Positions 1 through 9,675 are shown, numbered from the stretch's first letter. The stretch: 64,000 nt of DNA from Roseateles sp. DAIF2 (GCF_015624425.1 NZ_CP049919.1:3100001-3164000), one strand, 5' to 3'. The notes: generated by a model from the sequence alone, not told the origin. A program made the numbers and translations.

Positions 1-239
1 TCGTCGGCACCGGTCTTGACGGCCAGCAGGGTCGCGAGCAGGCGGCCCTTGGCCGAGCAGTAGCCGGCCAGCCGGGCCTGCTCGGTGCTCTGCAGCACCA
101 GGTCCTGGGTCAGCTGGCCATGCAGGAACTTGGCGGCTTCCTCGCCGCGGGCGCTGATCACGCCCCAATCGGCCAGGCGCAGCGCGCCGCCCGGGACGAG
201 GGTGGAAGACGAAGAAAGCGGATGGGAATCGGTGCTCAT
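1..239 (-). CDS. ygfZ: Folate-binding protein YgfZ (partial, N-terminal 79 residues)
   Basis: The reverse strand from an ATG at 239 reads into the window edge. The visible N-terminus contains FLHGQLTQDL and AGYCSAKGRLLAT, both typical of the YgfZ/GcvT-like tetrahydrofolate-binding fold. YgfZ helps maintain or repair iron-sulfur clusters in the cytoplasm. It is divergent from mltG, the usual arrangement in Burkholderiales. The family's KGCYxGQE motif lies outside the window, so only the N-terminal third can be judged. Identification rests on these motifs plus the conserved neighbourhood. Confidence 0.85.
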   Translation of the reverse strand, partial: MSTDSHPLSSSSTLVPGGALRLADWGVISARGEEAAKFLHGQLTQDLVLQSTEQARLAGYCSAKGRLLATLLAVKTGAD

Positions 240-285
240 GGGCCGATTATCATCAGCGCCCGCATCACCTTGGGGGCATCGGGTC

Positions 286-1326
286 TTGGGTCGCAGCAGA
301 AAGAACGGAAAGAAACAGTCGGGAAGCCTGCTGGGCGCGCTGGCCTGGCTGCTGGCGCTCGGCCTGCTGGCGGCCGGCGCCGCCGCGGGCGGGGCCTGGT
401 GGTGGCTGGGCCAGCCGCTGAGCCTGCACAAGCCCTCGGTCGAGCTGTCGATCGAACCCGGCACCGCGCCGCAGCAGGTGGCGCTGGCCTGGGTCGCGGC
501 CGGCGTGGACACCGACGCGCGCCTGCTCTACCAATGGTTTCGCTGGTCCGGTCAGGCGCGCCAGATCCGCGCCGGCAGCTACGAGATCCACCAGGGCGCG
601 ACGCCGCGCGAGCTGCTGGACAAGATGGTCAGGGGCGACGAGGTGCTGGAGGCGGTGCGCCTGATCGAGGGCTGGACCTTCCGCCAGTTCCGCGCCGCGC
701 TGGCCAAGGCGCCGAGTCTGAAGGCCACGACGGCCGGCCTCAGCGAGGCCGAGATCATGAGCGCGCTGGGCGCACCGGGCCAGCCGGCCGAGGGCGCCTT
801 CTTTCCCGACACCTATGCCTTCAGCCGCGGCGTCAGCGACCTGACCGTGATGAAGCGCGCCCACGCGGCGATGCAGCGGCGCCTGGACGCGGCCTGGGCC
901 GGCCGCGCCGAGGGCCTGCCGCTGAAGAGCGCGGCCGAGGCCCTGGTGCTGGCCTCGATCGTCGAAAAGGAGACCGGCACCGCGGCCGACCGCGGCCTGG
1001 TCGCCGCGGTCTTCGTCAACCGGCTGAAGATCGGCATGCCGCTGCAGACCGACCCGACGGTGATCTACGGCCTGGGCGAGGCCTTCGACGGCAATCTGCG
1101 CAAGCGCGACCTGCAGACCGACACGCCGCACAACACCTACACCCGCGCCGGCCTGCCGCCGACGCCGATCGCGATGCCCGGCATGGCCTCGCTGCAGGCC
1201 ACCGTGCATCCGGCGACCAGTCGCGCCCTGTACTTCGTCGCCCGCGGCGACGGCAGCAGCGAGTTCAGCGAAGACCTGGCCGCGCATAATCGCGCGGTCA
1301 ACAAATACCAGCGCGGCCAGAAGTAG
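286..1326 (+). CDS. mltG: Endolytic murein transglycosylase MltG
   Basis: Inner-membrane lytic transglycosylase (YceG family) that cleaves nascent peptidoglycan glycan strands and helps end their synthesis. One N-terminal membrane segment (residues about 17-45, Leu/Ala/Gly rich) is followed by the YceG domain. The catalytic Glu lies in ASIVEKETG and the conserved QTDPTVIYG and [15 protein letters not shown] blocks are present. The start is uncertain: a TTG at 286 gives 346 residues, the usual length, and leaves room for a divergent promoter; an in-frame ATG at 238 would overlap the start of ygfZ on the other strand. It is followed after 2 bases by tmk and is probably co-transcribed with it. 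Confidence 0.9.
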   Translation: MGRSRKNGKKQSGSLLGALAWLLALGLLAAGAAAGGAWWWLGQPLSLHKPSVELSIEPGTAPQQVALAWVAAGVDTDARLLYQWFRWSGQARQIRAGSYEIHQGATPRELLDKMVRGDEVLEAVRLIEGWTFRQFRAALAKAPSLKATTAGLSEAEIMSALGAPGQPAEGAFFPDTYAFSRGVSDLTVMKRAHAAMQRRLDAAWAGRAEGLPLKSAAEALVLASIVEKETGTAADRGLVAAVFVNRLKIGMPLQTDPTVIYGLGEAFDGNLRKRDLQTDTPHNTYTRAGLPPTPIAMPGMASLQATVHPATSRALYFVARGDGSSEFSEDLAAHNRAVNKYQRGQK

Positions 1327-1328
1327 CC

Positions 1329-1958
1329 GTGGCATCCCCTCCCGTGAGCAGCGCCCGTTTCATCACCTTTGAAGGCATCGACGGTGCCGGCAAGTCGACC
1401 CATATCGAGGCCGTCTGCGCCCGCCTGCGCGCGCGCGGTGCCGACCTCGTCACCACCCGCGAACCCGGCGGCACGCCGCTGGCCGAGACCCTGCGCGGCC
1501 TGTTCCTGCACAGCGGCATGGACCATCTGACCGAGGCCCTGCTGGTGTTCGCCGGCCGGCGCGACCATCTGGTCAAGGTCATCGAGCCGGCGCTGGCCGC
1601 CGGCAAGACCGTGGTCTGCGACCGTTTTGCCGATGCCAGCTTCGCCTACCAGGGCCATGGCCGCGGCATGGACCTGGCCGTGCTGGGCACCCTGGAGCAA
1701 TGGGTGCTCGAGGGCCGCCAGCCCGACCTGACCCTGTGGTTCGACCTGCCGGCCGAGCAGGCCGCACAACGCCGCGCCGCCGCGCGCGAGGCGGACCGCT
1801 TCGAGCAGCAGGACCTGGGCTTCTTCGAGCGCGTACGCGCCGGCTATGCCGCGCGCGCCGCGCAGGCGCCGCAGCGCTTCGTGCGCATCGACGCCAGCGG
1901 CAGCATCGAGGCCGTGGCGGCCCAGGTGGCGGCCGCGCTGGAGGCGCGCGGATGGTGA
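1329..1958 (+). CDS. tmk: Thymidylate kinase (dTMP kinase)
   Basis: Phosphorylates dTMP to dTDP in the cytoplasm with ATP. The 209-residue protein has the P-loop GIDGAGKST near residues 16-24, the [12 protein letters not shown] block that binds dTMP, and an Arg-rich LID segment around READRFEQQ. The start is GTG at 1329, immediately after the mltG stop. Its last codons overlap the holB start (atg inside ggatggtga), which suggests translational coupling. The mltG-tmk-holB order is common in proteobacteria. Confidence 0.96.
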   Translation: MASPPVSSARFITFEGIDGAGKSTHIEAVCARLRARGADLVTTREPGGTPLAETLRGLFLHSGMDHLTEALLVFAGRRDHLVKVIEPALAAGKTVVCDRFADASFAYQGHGRGMDLAVLGTLEQWVLEGRQPDLTLWFDLPAEQAAQRRAAAREADRFEQQDLGFFERVRAGYAARAAQAPQRFVRIDASGSIEAVAAQVAAALEARGW

Positions 1959-2971
1959 CGCCAAGCCTGGATCTGCCCTGGTTGGCGGAGCCGCTGAACC
2001 AAGCCCTGGCCCATGCCCGCTCGCATGCGCTGCTGGTGCAGGGGCCGGCCGGCGTCGGCCAGTTCGACCTGGCCCTGCTGCTGGCCCAGGCCTGGCTGTG
2101 CGAGGACCCGCAGCCGGACACGCGCTGGGCCTGCGGCCATTGCGGCGCTTGCAAGCTGTTCCATTCGCGCACCCACCCAGACTTCCAGATCCTCCTGCCC
2201 GATGCGCTGCGCGAGCCGCTGGGCTGGGCGGCCGAGGAGGGCGAGGGCGCGAGCACCAAGGAAAGCAAGAGCAAGCCGAGCCGCGAGATCAAGATCGACG
2301 CGGTGCGCGCGATGCTGTCCTTCGCCCAGACCACGCCGGCGCGCGGGCGCGCCAAGGTGGTGGTGGTCTATCCGGCCGAGGCGCTGAACACGGTGGCGGC
2401 GAATGCGCTGCTGAAGACCCTGGAGGAGCCCGCCGGCCAGCTGCGCTTCGCGCTGGCCAGCATGGCGCCCGAGGCCCTGCTGCCGACGATACGCAGCCGC
2501 TGCCAACCGGTGCCGCTGGCCCTGCCGGCGCAAGACCTGGCCCTGGCCTGGCTGGCCGCGCAGGGCATCGAGCAGCCCGAGGTACTGCTGGCCGCGGCCG
2601 GCGGCAGGCCGCAAGAGGCGCTGCTGTGGGCCCAGGAGGGGCTGAAGGCGGCCAGCTGGCTGCAGCTGCCCGGCCGGCTGGCGCGCGGCGAGGTCAGCGC
2701 GATCTCGGACTGGCCGGTGCCGCGCGCGATCGACGCGATGCAGCGCCTGTGCCACGACCTGCTGTGCCTGGCCCATGGCGCCGCGCCGCGCTTCTTCCCG
2801 GCGGCCAGCCTGCCCAAGAGCGTGCAGGCGGCGCCGCTGCACCAGTGGAGCCGGGTGCTGCAGCAGGCCGCGCGCCATGCCGAGCATCCGCTGAACGCCG
2901 GCCTGCTGCTGGAGTCGCTGCTGCTGCAGGGGCAGCCGGCGCTGCAGCAGGTGCGCGCAAACAAGGGCTAG
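1952..2971 (+). CDS. holB: DNA polymerase III subunit delta prime
   Basis: Clamp-loader subunit of the replicative polymerase, 339 residues. It has the RFC-box-like core with a zinc-binding CGHCGACK segment (about residues 65-72) and the [10 protein letters not shown] and RSRCQ motifs of delta prime. The P-loop position reads [10 protein letters not shown], so the lysine of a functional Walker A is absent; this is expected because delta prime does not hydrolyse ATP. A charged, Lys/Ser-rich insertion around residues 97-112 is typical of betaproteobacterial HolB. The ATG at 1952 overlaps the tmk stop. Confidence 0.95.
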   Translation: MVTPSLDLPWLAEPLNQALAHARSHALLVQGPAGVGQFDLALLLAQAWLCEDPQPDTRWACGHCGACKLFHSRTHPDFQILLPDALREPLGWAAEEGEGASTKESKSKPSREIKIDAVRAMLSFAQTTPARGRAKVVVVYPAEALNTVAANALLKTLEEPAGQLRFALASMAPEALLPTIRSRCQPVPLALPAQDLALAWLAAQGIEQPEVLLAAAGGRPQEALLWAQEGLKAASWLQLPGRLARGEVSAISDWPVPRAIDAMQRLCHDLLCLAHGAAPRFFPAASLPKSVQAAPLHQWSRVLQQAARHAEHPLNAGLLLESLLLQGQPALQQVRANKG

Positions 2972-3027
2972 GAACCCGCGGCTTTTGCCGCAGGCCGGGC
3001 GGCGCCATTCGGTACACTGGCAGCCCT

Positions 3028-3423
3028 ATGAGTGACATGCCCGCCAAACCGCAAGCCGCCGCGCTGGCCACGGCCGCCGCCGGCGCACGCCCGAGCGTGA
3101 TCCAGCTGGTGTTCCGCGAAAAGGGCGCGCTCTACGCGGCCTATATCCCGATGTTCGCGGACGGAGGCCTGTTCGTGCCGACGAATCGCGAATACAAGCT
3201 CGGCGAGGACATCTACCTGCTGCTGTCGCTGCCCGATGACACGCAGCGCTATCCGGTGGCCGGCAAGGTGGGCTGGATCACCCCGGCCAATGCCTCGGGC
3301 GGCCGCACCCAGGGCGTCGGCGTGCGCTTCCCGCCGGACGAGAAGCACCGCCTGATCAAGCTCAAGATCGAGGAGCAGCTCGGCACGCTGATCTCCTCGT
3401 CCAAGCCGACCCAGACCCTCTGA
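3028..3423 (+). CDS. pilZ: PilZ domain protein PilZ
   Basis: 131-residue cytoplasmic protein needed for type IV pilus assembly in related bacteria. The core IPMFADGGLFVPTNREYKLG and GKVGWITP...GVGVRF match the PilZ fold. The RxxxR motif that binds c-di-GMP is not evident, as in the original PilZ family that does not bind the nucleotide. The holB-pilZ-tatD order is conserved in beta- and gammaproteobacteria. The ATG at 3028 follows a 56-base gap that could hold its own promoter. Confidence 0.93.
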   Translation: MSDMPAKPQAAALATAAAGARPSVIQLVFREKGALYAAYIPMFADGGLFVPTNREYKLGEDIYLLLSLPDDTQRYPVAGKVGWITPANASGGRTQGVGVRFPPDEKHRLIKLKIEEQLGTLISSSKPTQTL

Positions 3424-3455
3424 GCGCCCGGCTTCCTTTTCCCCCTTGCAGTTCG

Positions 3456-4235
3456 ATGTTCATTGATTCCCATTGCCACCTGAGCTTCCCCGAGCTCAGC
3501 GCCCAGCTGCCCGAGCTGCTGGCCGCGATGCGCGCGGCCCGGGTCGAGCAAGCCATCTGCATCTGCACCACGATGGAGGAGTTCCCGCAGGTGCGGGCGC
3601 TGGCGGCCGCGCATCCCGAGCTGTGGGCCACGGTGGGCGTGCATCCGGACAACGAGGATGTGCACGAGCCCAGCCTGCAGGAGCTGCTGGGCGGCGCGCA
3701 GGACCCGCGGGTGGTGGCGATCGGCGAGACCGGCCTGGACTATTACCGCCTGAACGGCCGCAGCGTCGACGAGATGGAATGGCAGCGCGAGCGCTTTCGC
3801 ACCCATATCCGCGCCTCCAAGGCCTGTGGCAAGCCATTGGTGATCCACACCCGCAGCAGCAGCGCCGACACCTTGCGCCTGCTGCGCGAGGAGCGGGCCG
3901 GCGGCGAGCGCGCCGGCGTGTTCCACTGCTTCACCGAGACGGCCGAGGTGGCCAGGGCCGCGGTGGAGATGGGCTTCCACATCTCCTTCTCCGGCATCCT
4001 GACCTTCAAGAACGCGCAGGACCTGCGCGACGTGGCCAAGGCCCTGCCGCTGGACCGCATCCTGATCGAGACCGACAGCCCCTATCTGGCGCCGGTGCCC
4101 TACCGCGGCAAGACCAACCAGCCGGCCTATGTGCCCCATGTGGCCCAGCAACTGGCCGAGCTGCGCGGCCTGCCGGTGGAGGAGGTCGCGGCCGTCACCT
4201 CCGACAACAGCCGGCGCCTGTTTGGCCTGAACTGA
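3456..4235 (+). CDS. tatD: TatD family metal-dependent hydrolase (DNase)
   Basis: 259-residue TIM-barrel amidohydrolase-like nuclease. Metal ligands are visible in order: DSHCHL at the N-terminus (HxH), GETGLDYY (Glu), HTRSS (His), FHCFTE (His) and ETDSPYLAP (Asp). TatD/YcfH enzymes are magnesium-dependent DNases with roles in DNA repair or turnover, but the physiological substrate here is unknown. It lies 32 bases after pilZ and 1 base before the ankyrin gene, so the three probably form one transcript. Confidence 0.93.
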   Translation: MFIDSHCHLSFPELSAQLPELLAAMRAARVEQAICICTTMEEFPQVRALAAAHPELWATVGVHPDNEDVHEPSLQELLGGAQDPRVVAIGETGLDYYRLNGRSVDEMEWQRERFRTHIRASKACGKPLVIHTRSSSADTLRLLREERAGGERAGVFHCFTETAEVARAAVEMGFHISFSGILTFKNAQDLRDVAKALPLDRILIETDSPYLAPVPYRGKTNQPAYVPHVAQQLAELRGLPVEEVAAVTSDNSRRLFGLN

Positions 4236-4236
4236 G

Positions 4237-4887
4237 ATGCGGCCGCGACGCTTTGCTCGCGCGCTGCTGGCTGCGCTGTGCTTGCTGCCACTGCTGGCCG
4301 GCGCCGGCCCGGACGAGGAGGCGCTGCTGCATGCGGCGCGGCTCGACAACGGCTACCGCATCGGCGTGCTGCTGCTGCGCGGCGCCGACCCGAATGCGCG
4401 CGACGCACATGGCCAAACGCCGCTGCACATCGCGCTGAAGGACGAGGGTGAGAAGGCCGTCAAGAGCCTGCTGACACACCCGGGGCTGGACGTCAACGCG
4501 GCCAACCCGGCCGGTGAGACGCCGCTGATGCTGGCCGCGCTGCGCGGCCGGCTGGACTGGGCGCAGGAACTGGCCAAGCGCGGCGCCGCCATCAACCGCG
4601 AGGGCTGGACCCCGCTGCATTACGCCTGCAGCGGCCCCGACGATGGCATGGTGGCCTGGCTGATCGCCCAGGGCGCCGAGCTGGACGCGCGCTCGCCCAA
4701 TGGCAGCACGCCGCTGATGCTGGCGGCCGGCTATGGCGGCATCAGCAGCGCCGAGCGCCTGCTGAAGGCCGGGGCCGACGCCACGCTGCGCAACGAGCAG
4801 GGCCTGAGCGCGGCGGACTTCGCCGAGCGCGCCGGGCGGGACAAACTGGTGCGGCAGTTGCGCCAAGCGATGGCGGACAAGCCCTAG
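4237..4887 (+). CDS. Exported ankyrin-repeat protein
   Basis: 216 residues. A signal peptide (MRPRRFARALLAALCLLPLLAGAG, cleavage near residue 24) precedes about five ankyrin repeats, seen as the recurring patterns GADPNARDAHGQTPLHIAL, VNAANPAGETPLMLAAL, GWTPLHYACS and NGSTPLMLAAGYGG. Ankyrin repeats bind proteins; the target is unknown. It directly follows tatD (1-base gap). An ankyrin gene downstream of tatD is common in Burkholderiales but has no established role. Confidence 0.85.
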   Translation: MRPRRFARALLAALCLLPLLAGAGPDEEALLHAARLDNGYRIGVLLLRGADPNARDAHGQTPLHIALKDEGEKAVKSLLTHPGLDVNAANPAGETPLMLAALRGRLDWAQELAKRGAAINREGWTPLHYACSGPDDGMVAWLIAQGAELDARSPNGSTPLMLAAGYGGISSAERLLKAGADATLRNEQGLSAADFAERAGRDKLVRQLRQAMADKP

Positions 4888-4980
4888 GAAAAAAACCTAC
4901 AAGCGCTTTGGGGCGCGGCCGACTGGGCGGCCCGGGCCGGCGTCCCTACAGTGGAGCCCATCATCACGGGAGTGCCCACC

Positions 4981-5205
4981 ATGCGTCTGATCTCTTCTGC
5001 TGGCAATGCCTTCGTCGCCGACCCCTTCGCGATGCTGCTGGATCCCGAGCGCGTCAGCCGCGCGGTCGAGCGCTCCGAGCGCCTGAACCGCCTGCACAGC
5101 CGGGTCTACCGCCCGCTGGACAAGCCGCTGATCCCGAAGGCGATCGCCGGCACCGCCGACTTCGACCGCCTGGTCGACGACGCGCCGGACAGCGAAGAGG
5201 ACTGA
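4981..5205 (+). CDS. Small conserved-looking hypothetical protein
   Basis: 74 residues, rich in Arg, Leu and Asp, no membrane segment and an acidic C-terminus (DAPDSEED). The ATG at 4981 has a CGGGAG ribosome-binding site 8-9 bases upstream; the earlier in-frame GTG at 4951 is less likely. I do not recognise a domain. Coding character is good: GC-rich third positions and no rare codons. It sits alone between the tatD operon and the sensor kinase gene, with 92 bases upstream for a promoter. Confidence 0.65.
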   Translation: MRLISSAGNAFVADPFAMLLDPERVSRAVERSERLNRLHSRVYRPLDKPLIPKAIAGTADFDRLVDDAPDSEED

Positions 5206-5241
5206 GCGCCTCGGCGACAATGACGGGCTGCCCTGCCCGCC

Positions 5242-6594
5242 ATGCGCCTTCGAACCAAGATCCTGCTGCTCGCCATCCTGCCCTTGCTGGCCTCGCTCGC
5301 GCTGATCGCGTTGGCGGTGCGACAGCAGGAGGCGGATCTGGCCCGGCGCGAACATGCGCTGGTCGAGCGCGCCTATATGGAGGCGCGGCGCAGCGAGCTG
5401 CACAACTATGTGGCCCTGGCGGCCAGCACCATCAAGCCGCTCTACGACGGCAGCGCCGGCAAGGATGCCAGCGCGGCGCAGGCCCAGGCGCTGAACCTGC
5501 TGGCGGCGCAGGACTACGGGCCGGACGGCTATTTCTTCGTCTACGACCTGCAGGGCCGGGTGCTGATGCATTCGCGCCAGCCCGAGCTGATGGGCAAGAA
5601 CCTGTGGGAGCTGCGCGACCCCAAGGGCCGGCCGACCATCCAGCAGCTGGTGGCCCAGGCCAAGGCCGGGGGCGGCTTCGTCGACTATCTGTGGCGCAAG
5701 CCCTCCAGCGGCCAGATCGCGCCCAAGCTCGGCTATGTGATCGCGCTGGAGCGCTGGAACTGGATGCTGGGCACCGGGCTCTACCTGGACGGCATCCAGG
5801 CCACGATGAGCCAGCTCGAGCATGAGGCGAACCGCAATATCGCCGCCACCCTGCTGTGGATCGCCGGCATCGCGGTGTTCGGCATCGCGCTGATCAGCGC
5901 CTCGGGCCTGGCGCTGAACCTCAGCGAGCACCGCGTCGCCGAAACGAAGCTGCGCCTGCTGGCGCGCCAGGTGCAGCAGTCGCAGGAGGACGAGCGCGCC
6001 CATCTGGCGCGCGAGCTGCACGACGGCATCAGCCAGACCCTGGTCTCGACCAAGCTGCTGGTCGAGACCGCGGCCGAGACCAGCCAGGCGGCGCCGCTGC
6101 AGCAGGCGCTGGCGCGGCTCAACACCAGCCTGAGCGAGATCCGCCGCATCTCGCACCGGCTGCGCCCGGCGCTGCTGGATACCTTGGGTCTGGCGGCGGC
6201 GCTGCAGCACCTGGGCCAGGAGTTCGAGGAGGCCGGCGCCGATGCGCCCGCGGTGCGGGTGCGCATCGAGGGGGCCGAGCGCGAGCTGCCGGCCGAGGTC
6301 AAGACCGCGCTGTTCCGCGTCGCGCAGGAGGGGCTGACGAATATCGCCAAGCATGCGCGGGCGCGCCAGGTCGAACTGCTGCTGGACTTCTGCGATGGTG
6401 ACGATCGGCGCTTGGTCATGCGCCTGGTCGACGATGGCCGCGGTTTCGACACCGAGGCGGTGCAGCAGCATCCGGAGCAGGGCATCGGCCTGCGCAATAT
6501 GCGCGAGCGCCTGGCCGCGATCGGCGGCCGACTCGAGATCCAGGCGCGGCCGGGGCAGGGCTCGCGCATCGAGGCCAGGCTGGAGCAGGCATGA
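5242..6594 (+). CDS. Cache-domain sensor histidine kinase (NarX/UhpB type)
   Basis: 450-residue membrane kinase. Order: membrane segment (about 8-27), periplasmic single-Cache domain with DGYFFVYDLQGRVLMHS and WNWMLGTGLYLDGI (about 30-190), second membrane segment (about 196-220), HisKA_3 dimerisation helix with phosphorylated His260 in ARELHDGISQTL, then HATPase with QEGLTNIAKHA (N box), DDGRGFD and GIGLRNMRERL. Cache domains bind small carboxylates or amino acids. It overlaps the response regulator gene by 4 bases (ATGA). The adjacent cstA-type transporter suggests, by analogy with the BtsSR and YpdAB pyruvate systems, that it senses pyruvate or a related C3 acid; this is inference. Confidence 0.88.
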   Translation: MRLRTKILLLAILPLLASLALIALAVRQQEADLARREHALVERAYMEARRSELHNYVALAASTIKPLYDGSAGKDASAAQAQALNLLAAQDYGPDGYFFVYDLQGRVLMHSRQPELMGKNLWELRDPKGRPTIQQLVAQAKAGGGFVDYLWRKPSSGQIAPKLGYVIALERWNWMLGTGLYLDGIQATMSQLEHEANRNIAATLLWIAGIAVFGIALISASGLALNLSEHRVAETKLRLLARQVQQSQEDERAHLARELHDGISQTLVSTKLLVETAAETSQAAPLQQALARLNTSLSEIRRISHRLRPALLDTLGLAAALQHLGQEFEEAGADAPAVRVRIEGAERELPAEVKTALFRVAQEGLTNIAKHARARQVELLLDFCDGDDRRLVMRLVDDGRGFDTEAVQQHPEQGIGLRNMRERLAAIGGRLEIQARPGQGSRIEARLEQA

Positions 6595-7244
6595 CGACGA
6601 ACGCGGCGCAAGAAATCCGGATCCTGCTGGTGGACGACCACCCGATGGTGCGCGAGGGGCTGGCCGCGCGCCTGTCCAGCGTCGCCGGGCTGCGGGTGGT
6701 CGGCGAGGCCGGCGATGCCGACGAGGCCCGCCTGAGGCTGCTGGAGACCGCGCCCGATGTGGCCCTGCTGGATGTGGGCCTGAAGGGCAGCAACGGCATC
6801 GACCTGGCGGTCTCGCTGCTGGCGCAGAACCCGGGCCTGCGGGTGCTGATGTTCAGCATGTACGACAACCCCGAGTATGTGCAGCGCGCGCTGCAGGCCG
6901 GCGCGCGCGGTTATGTGCTGAAGGATGCGCCGGCCAGCGAGATCGTCGCGGCGATCGAGGCGGTCGCGGCCGGCGGCACCTTCCTGAGCCCGGCTGTGTC
7001 CAAGCGCCTGTTCCGCAACCAGGCGCCCAAGCCGCTGCTGTCGGCGCGCGAGAGCGAGATCCTGTCGGCCCTGGGCCGCGGCGAATCGAGCAAGCAGATC
7101 GCCAAGACCTTCTCCCTGAGCGTGCGCACCGTCGAGGCGCACCGCCAGAACATCAAGCGCAAGCTGGGCCTGGAGGGCCAGGCCGAGCTGATCAAGTACG
7201 CGGTGGAGCATGCCCAGGAGATGGGCGGCCAGACCCCGGGTTGA
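6591..7244 (+). CDS. NarL/LuxR-family response regulator
   Basis: 217 residues. Receiver domain with the acidic pocket VDDH and phospho-acceptor Asp61 in LLDVGLKGSNG, then Lys in VLKDAP, followed by a C-terminal LuxR-type helix-turn-helix (LSARESEILSALGRG...SVRTVEAHRQNIKRKLG). Partner of the upstream kinase, shown by the 4-base start/stop overlap. The likely target is the cstA-ybdD operon that starts 127 bases downstream on the same strand; no operator could be identified by eye. Confidence 0.92.
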   Translation: MTTNAAQEIRILLVDDHPMVREGLAARLSSVAGLRVVGEAGDADEARLRLLETAPDVALLDVGLKGSNGIDLAVSLLAQNPGLRVLMFSMYDNPEYVQRALQAGARGYVLKDAPASEIVAAIEAVAAGGTFLSPAVSKRLFRNQAPKPLLSARESEILSALGRGESSKQIAKTFSLSVRTVEAHRQNIKRKLGLEGQAELIKYAVEHAQEMGGQTPG

Positions 7245-7371
7245 CCCTTAGGTGTTCCCGCGTGTTTCATCGCGCGGTGTCACAGATGCGCCCATCCGAC
7301 CGCCCGGTCGAAACTGCCGGTCGCACAGCGGACCGCAGGTTGACGGCTCGCGGCAGGATAGGAGACAAGCT

Positions 7372-9441
7372 ATGTCTGGACTGGGTCGCCACCTCGCGTG
7401 GTTCTTCGTGGCCTTGCTCGGCGCCTTTGCGCTGGCGGCCGTGGCGCTGGGGCGGGGCGAAGCCGTCAGCGCGCTGTGGGTGGTCGTCGCGGCCGTCTGC
7501 GTCTACCTGATCGCCTACCGCTACTACAGCCTGTTCCTGGCCACGAAGGTATTCGGCCTGGACGGCAAGCGCATGACGCCGGCCTGGAAGCACAACGACG
7601 GTCTGGACTATGTGCCGACCAACAAGTACGTGCTCTACGGCCACCATTTCGCCGCGATCGCCGGCGCCGGCCCGCTGGTCGGCCCGGTGCTGGCCGCGCA
7701 GATGGGCTATCTGCCGGGCCTCTTGTGGATCCTGGCCGGCGTGGTGTTCGCCGGCGCGGTGCAGGACTTCATCGTGCTGTTCATCTCGACGCGCCGCGAT
7801 GGCCGCTCGCTGGGCGACCTGGTCAAGCAGGAGCTGGGCACGGTGCCGGGCGTGATCGCGCTGTTCGGCGCCTTCATGATCATGATCATCATCCTGGCGG
7901 TGCTGGCGCTGATCGTGGTGAAGGCCTTGGCCGAATCGCCCTGGGGCACCTTCACGGTGGCCGCGACGATTCCGGTCGCGCTGTTCATGGGCATCTACAC
8001 CCGCTACATCCGCCCGGGCCGCATTGGCGAGGTGTCGATCATCGGCTTCGTGCTGCTGATGCTGGCCATCATCGGCGGCCAATGGGTGCACGAGAGCCCG
8101 ACCTGGGCGCCGCTGTTCACCTATGACGGCAAGGCCCTGACCTGGATGCTGATCGGCTACGGCTTTGTCGCCGCCTCGATCCCCGTGTGGCTGCTGCTGG
8201 CGCCGCGCGACTACCTCTCGACCTTCCTGAAGATCGGCACCATCGTCGCGCTGGCGATCGGCATCGTCGTCGTGGCCCCGCCGCTGCAGATGCCGGCCTT
8301 CACGCAGTTCGCCGCCGGCAATGGCCCGGTCTGGGCCGGCAATCTGTTCCCCTTCCTGTTCATCACGATCGCCTGTGGTGCCGTCTCGGGCTTCCACGCG
8401 CTGATCAGCTCGGGCACCACGCCCAAGATGCTGGACAACGAGGTCAACGCCCGCTTCATCGGCTACGGCGGCATGCTGGCCGAGAGCTTCGTCGCGGTGA
8501 TGGCCCTGGTCGCGGCTTCCTGCATCGAGCCGGGCATCTACTTCGCGATGAACAGCCCGGCCGCCCTGGTCGGCAAGACGCCCGAGACCGTGGCCGCGAC
8601 GCTCTCGACCTGGGGCTTCGTGATCACGCCCGAGATGCTGATCCAGACCGCCAAGGACGTCGGCGAGAACACCATCCTGGCCCGCGCCGGCGGTGCACCG
8701 ACCCTGGCCGTGGGCATGGCGCACATCCTGCACCAGGTGGTGGGCGGCAAGGCGATGATGGCCTTCTGGTATCACTTCGCGATCCTGTTCGAGGCGCTGT
8801 TCATCCTGACCGCCGTCGACGCGGGCACCCGCGCCGGCCGCTTCATGCTGCAGGACCTGCTGGGCACCTTCGTGCCGGCCCTGAAGCGCACCGAATCGCT
8901 GCCCGCCAACCTGATCGCCACCGCGCTGTGCGTGGCGGCCTGGGGCTACTTCCTCTACCAGGGCGTGGTCGATCCGCTGGGCGGCATCAACACCCTGTGG
9001 CCGCTGTTCGGCATCGCCAATCAGATGCTGGCCGCCGTCGCGCTGATGCTGGGCACCGTGGTGCTGTTCAAGATGAAGAAGGACCGCTACGCCTGGGTCA
9101 CGATCGTGCCCGCGGCCTGGCTGCTGGCCTGCACGATGACGGCTGGCTATCTGAAGATCTTCTCCAGCGACCCCAAGGTCGGATTCCTGGCCCATGCCCA
9201 GAAGTACAGCGATGCGGTGGCCGCCGGCCAGGTGCTGGCCCCGGCCAAGAGCCTGGACGCGATGCAGCGCGTGATCTTCAACGACCGCCTGGACGCCGCG
9301 CTATGCGCGCTGTTCATGTTCGTCGTGATCAGCGTGCTGGTCTACAGCATCAAGTCGGTGCTGGCCGCCCGCGTCGCGGCCAAGCCCAGCGTGCAGGAGA
9401 CGCCGTTCCAGGCGCTGCCGGCCGGAGCCGGGGGTGACTGA
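7372..9441 (+). CDS. cstA: CstA-family carbon starvation / pyruvate transporter
   Basis: 689-residue polytopic inner-membrane protein of the CstA/BtsT family, which takes up pyruvate and has been linked to peptide uptake during carbon starvation. Signature stretches include YVLYGHHFAAIAGAGPLVGP, the GFHALISSGTTPK block and LFGIANQMLA. Start ATG 7372 has an AGGAG site 8 bases upstream. Upstream bases 7245-7371 form the promoter region after the two-component genes. It overlaps ybdD at its 3' end. CstA and BtsT cannot be told apart by eye; the family and its adjacent two-component system are clear. Confidence 0.93.
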   Translation: MSGLGRHLAWFFVALLGAFALAAVALGRGEAVSALWVVVAAVCVYLIAYRYYSLFLATKVFGLDGKRMTPAWKHNDGLDYVPTNKYVLYGHHFAAIAGAGPLVGPVLAAQMGYLPGLLWILAGVVFAGAVQDFIVLFISTRRDGRSLGDLVKQELGTVPGVIALFGAFMIMIIILAVLALIVVKALAESPWGTFTVAATIPVALFMGIYTRYIRPGRIGEVSIIGFVLLMLAIIGGQWVHESPTWAPLFTYDGKALTWMLIGYGFVAASIPVWLLLAPRDYLSTFLKIGTIVALAIGIVVVAPPLQMPAFTQFAAGNGPVWAGNLFPFLFITIACGAVSGFHALISSGTTPKMLDNEVNARFIGYGGMLAESFVAVMALVAASCIEPGIYFAMNSPAALVGKTPETVAATLSTWGFVITPEMLIQTAKDVGENTILARAGGAPTLAVGMAHILHQVVGGKAMMAFWYHFAILFEALFILTAVDAGTRAGRFMLQDLLGTFVPALKRTESLPANLIATALCVAAWGYFLYQGVVDPLGGINTLWPLFGIANQMLAAVALMLGTVVLFKMKKDRYAWVTIVPAAWLLACTMTAGYLKIFSSDPKVGFLAHAQKYSDAVAAGQVLAPAKSLDAMQRVIFNDRLDAALCALFMFVVISVLVYSIKSVLAARVAAKPSVQETPFQALPAGAGGD

Positions 9442-9658
9442 GACCCGCCAAGGCTTGAGCGCCCTGGCGGCCGATCTCGGCCGCGCGGGGCGCTACATGG
9501 CGCAGAGCTTCCGGCTGATGGTCGGCGTGCCGGACTACGGCAGCTATGTGGCCCATATGCAGGCCACCCATCCGGACCAGGCGCCGATGAGCTACGAGGA
9601 TTTCTTCCGCGAGCGCCAGGCGGCGCGCTATGGGTCGCGGATGGGGCGCTGCTGCTGA
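9434..9658 (+). CDS. YbdD/YjiX family small protein (DUF466), CstA partner
   Basis: 74 residues with the family pattern: MVGVPDYGSYVAHMQATHP in the middle, YEDFFRERQAARYG near the end, and a CC C-terminus. YbdD-type proteins are encoded next to cstA or btsT and are required for pyruvate transport by these carriers in E. coli. The GTG start at 9434 overlaps the last 8 bases of cstA, so translation is probably coupled. Confidence 0.9.
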   Translation: MTETRQGLSALAADLGRAGRYMAQSFRLMVGVPDYGSYVAHMQATHPDQAPMSYEDFFRERQAARYGSRMGRCC

Positions 9659-9675
9659 GATCAAAGGCAAACGCC

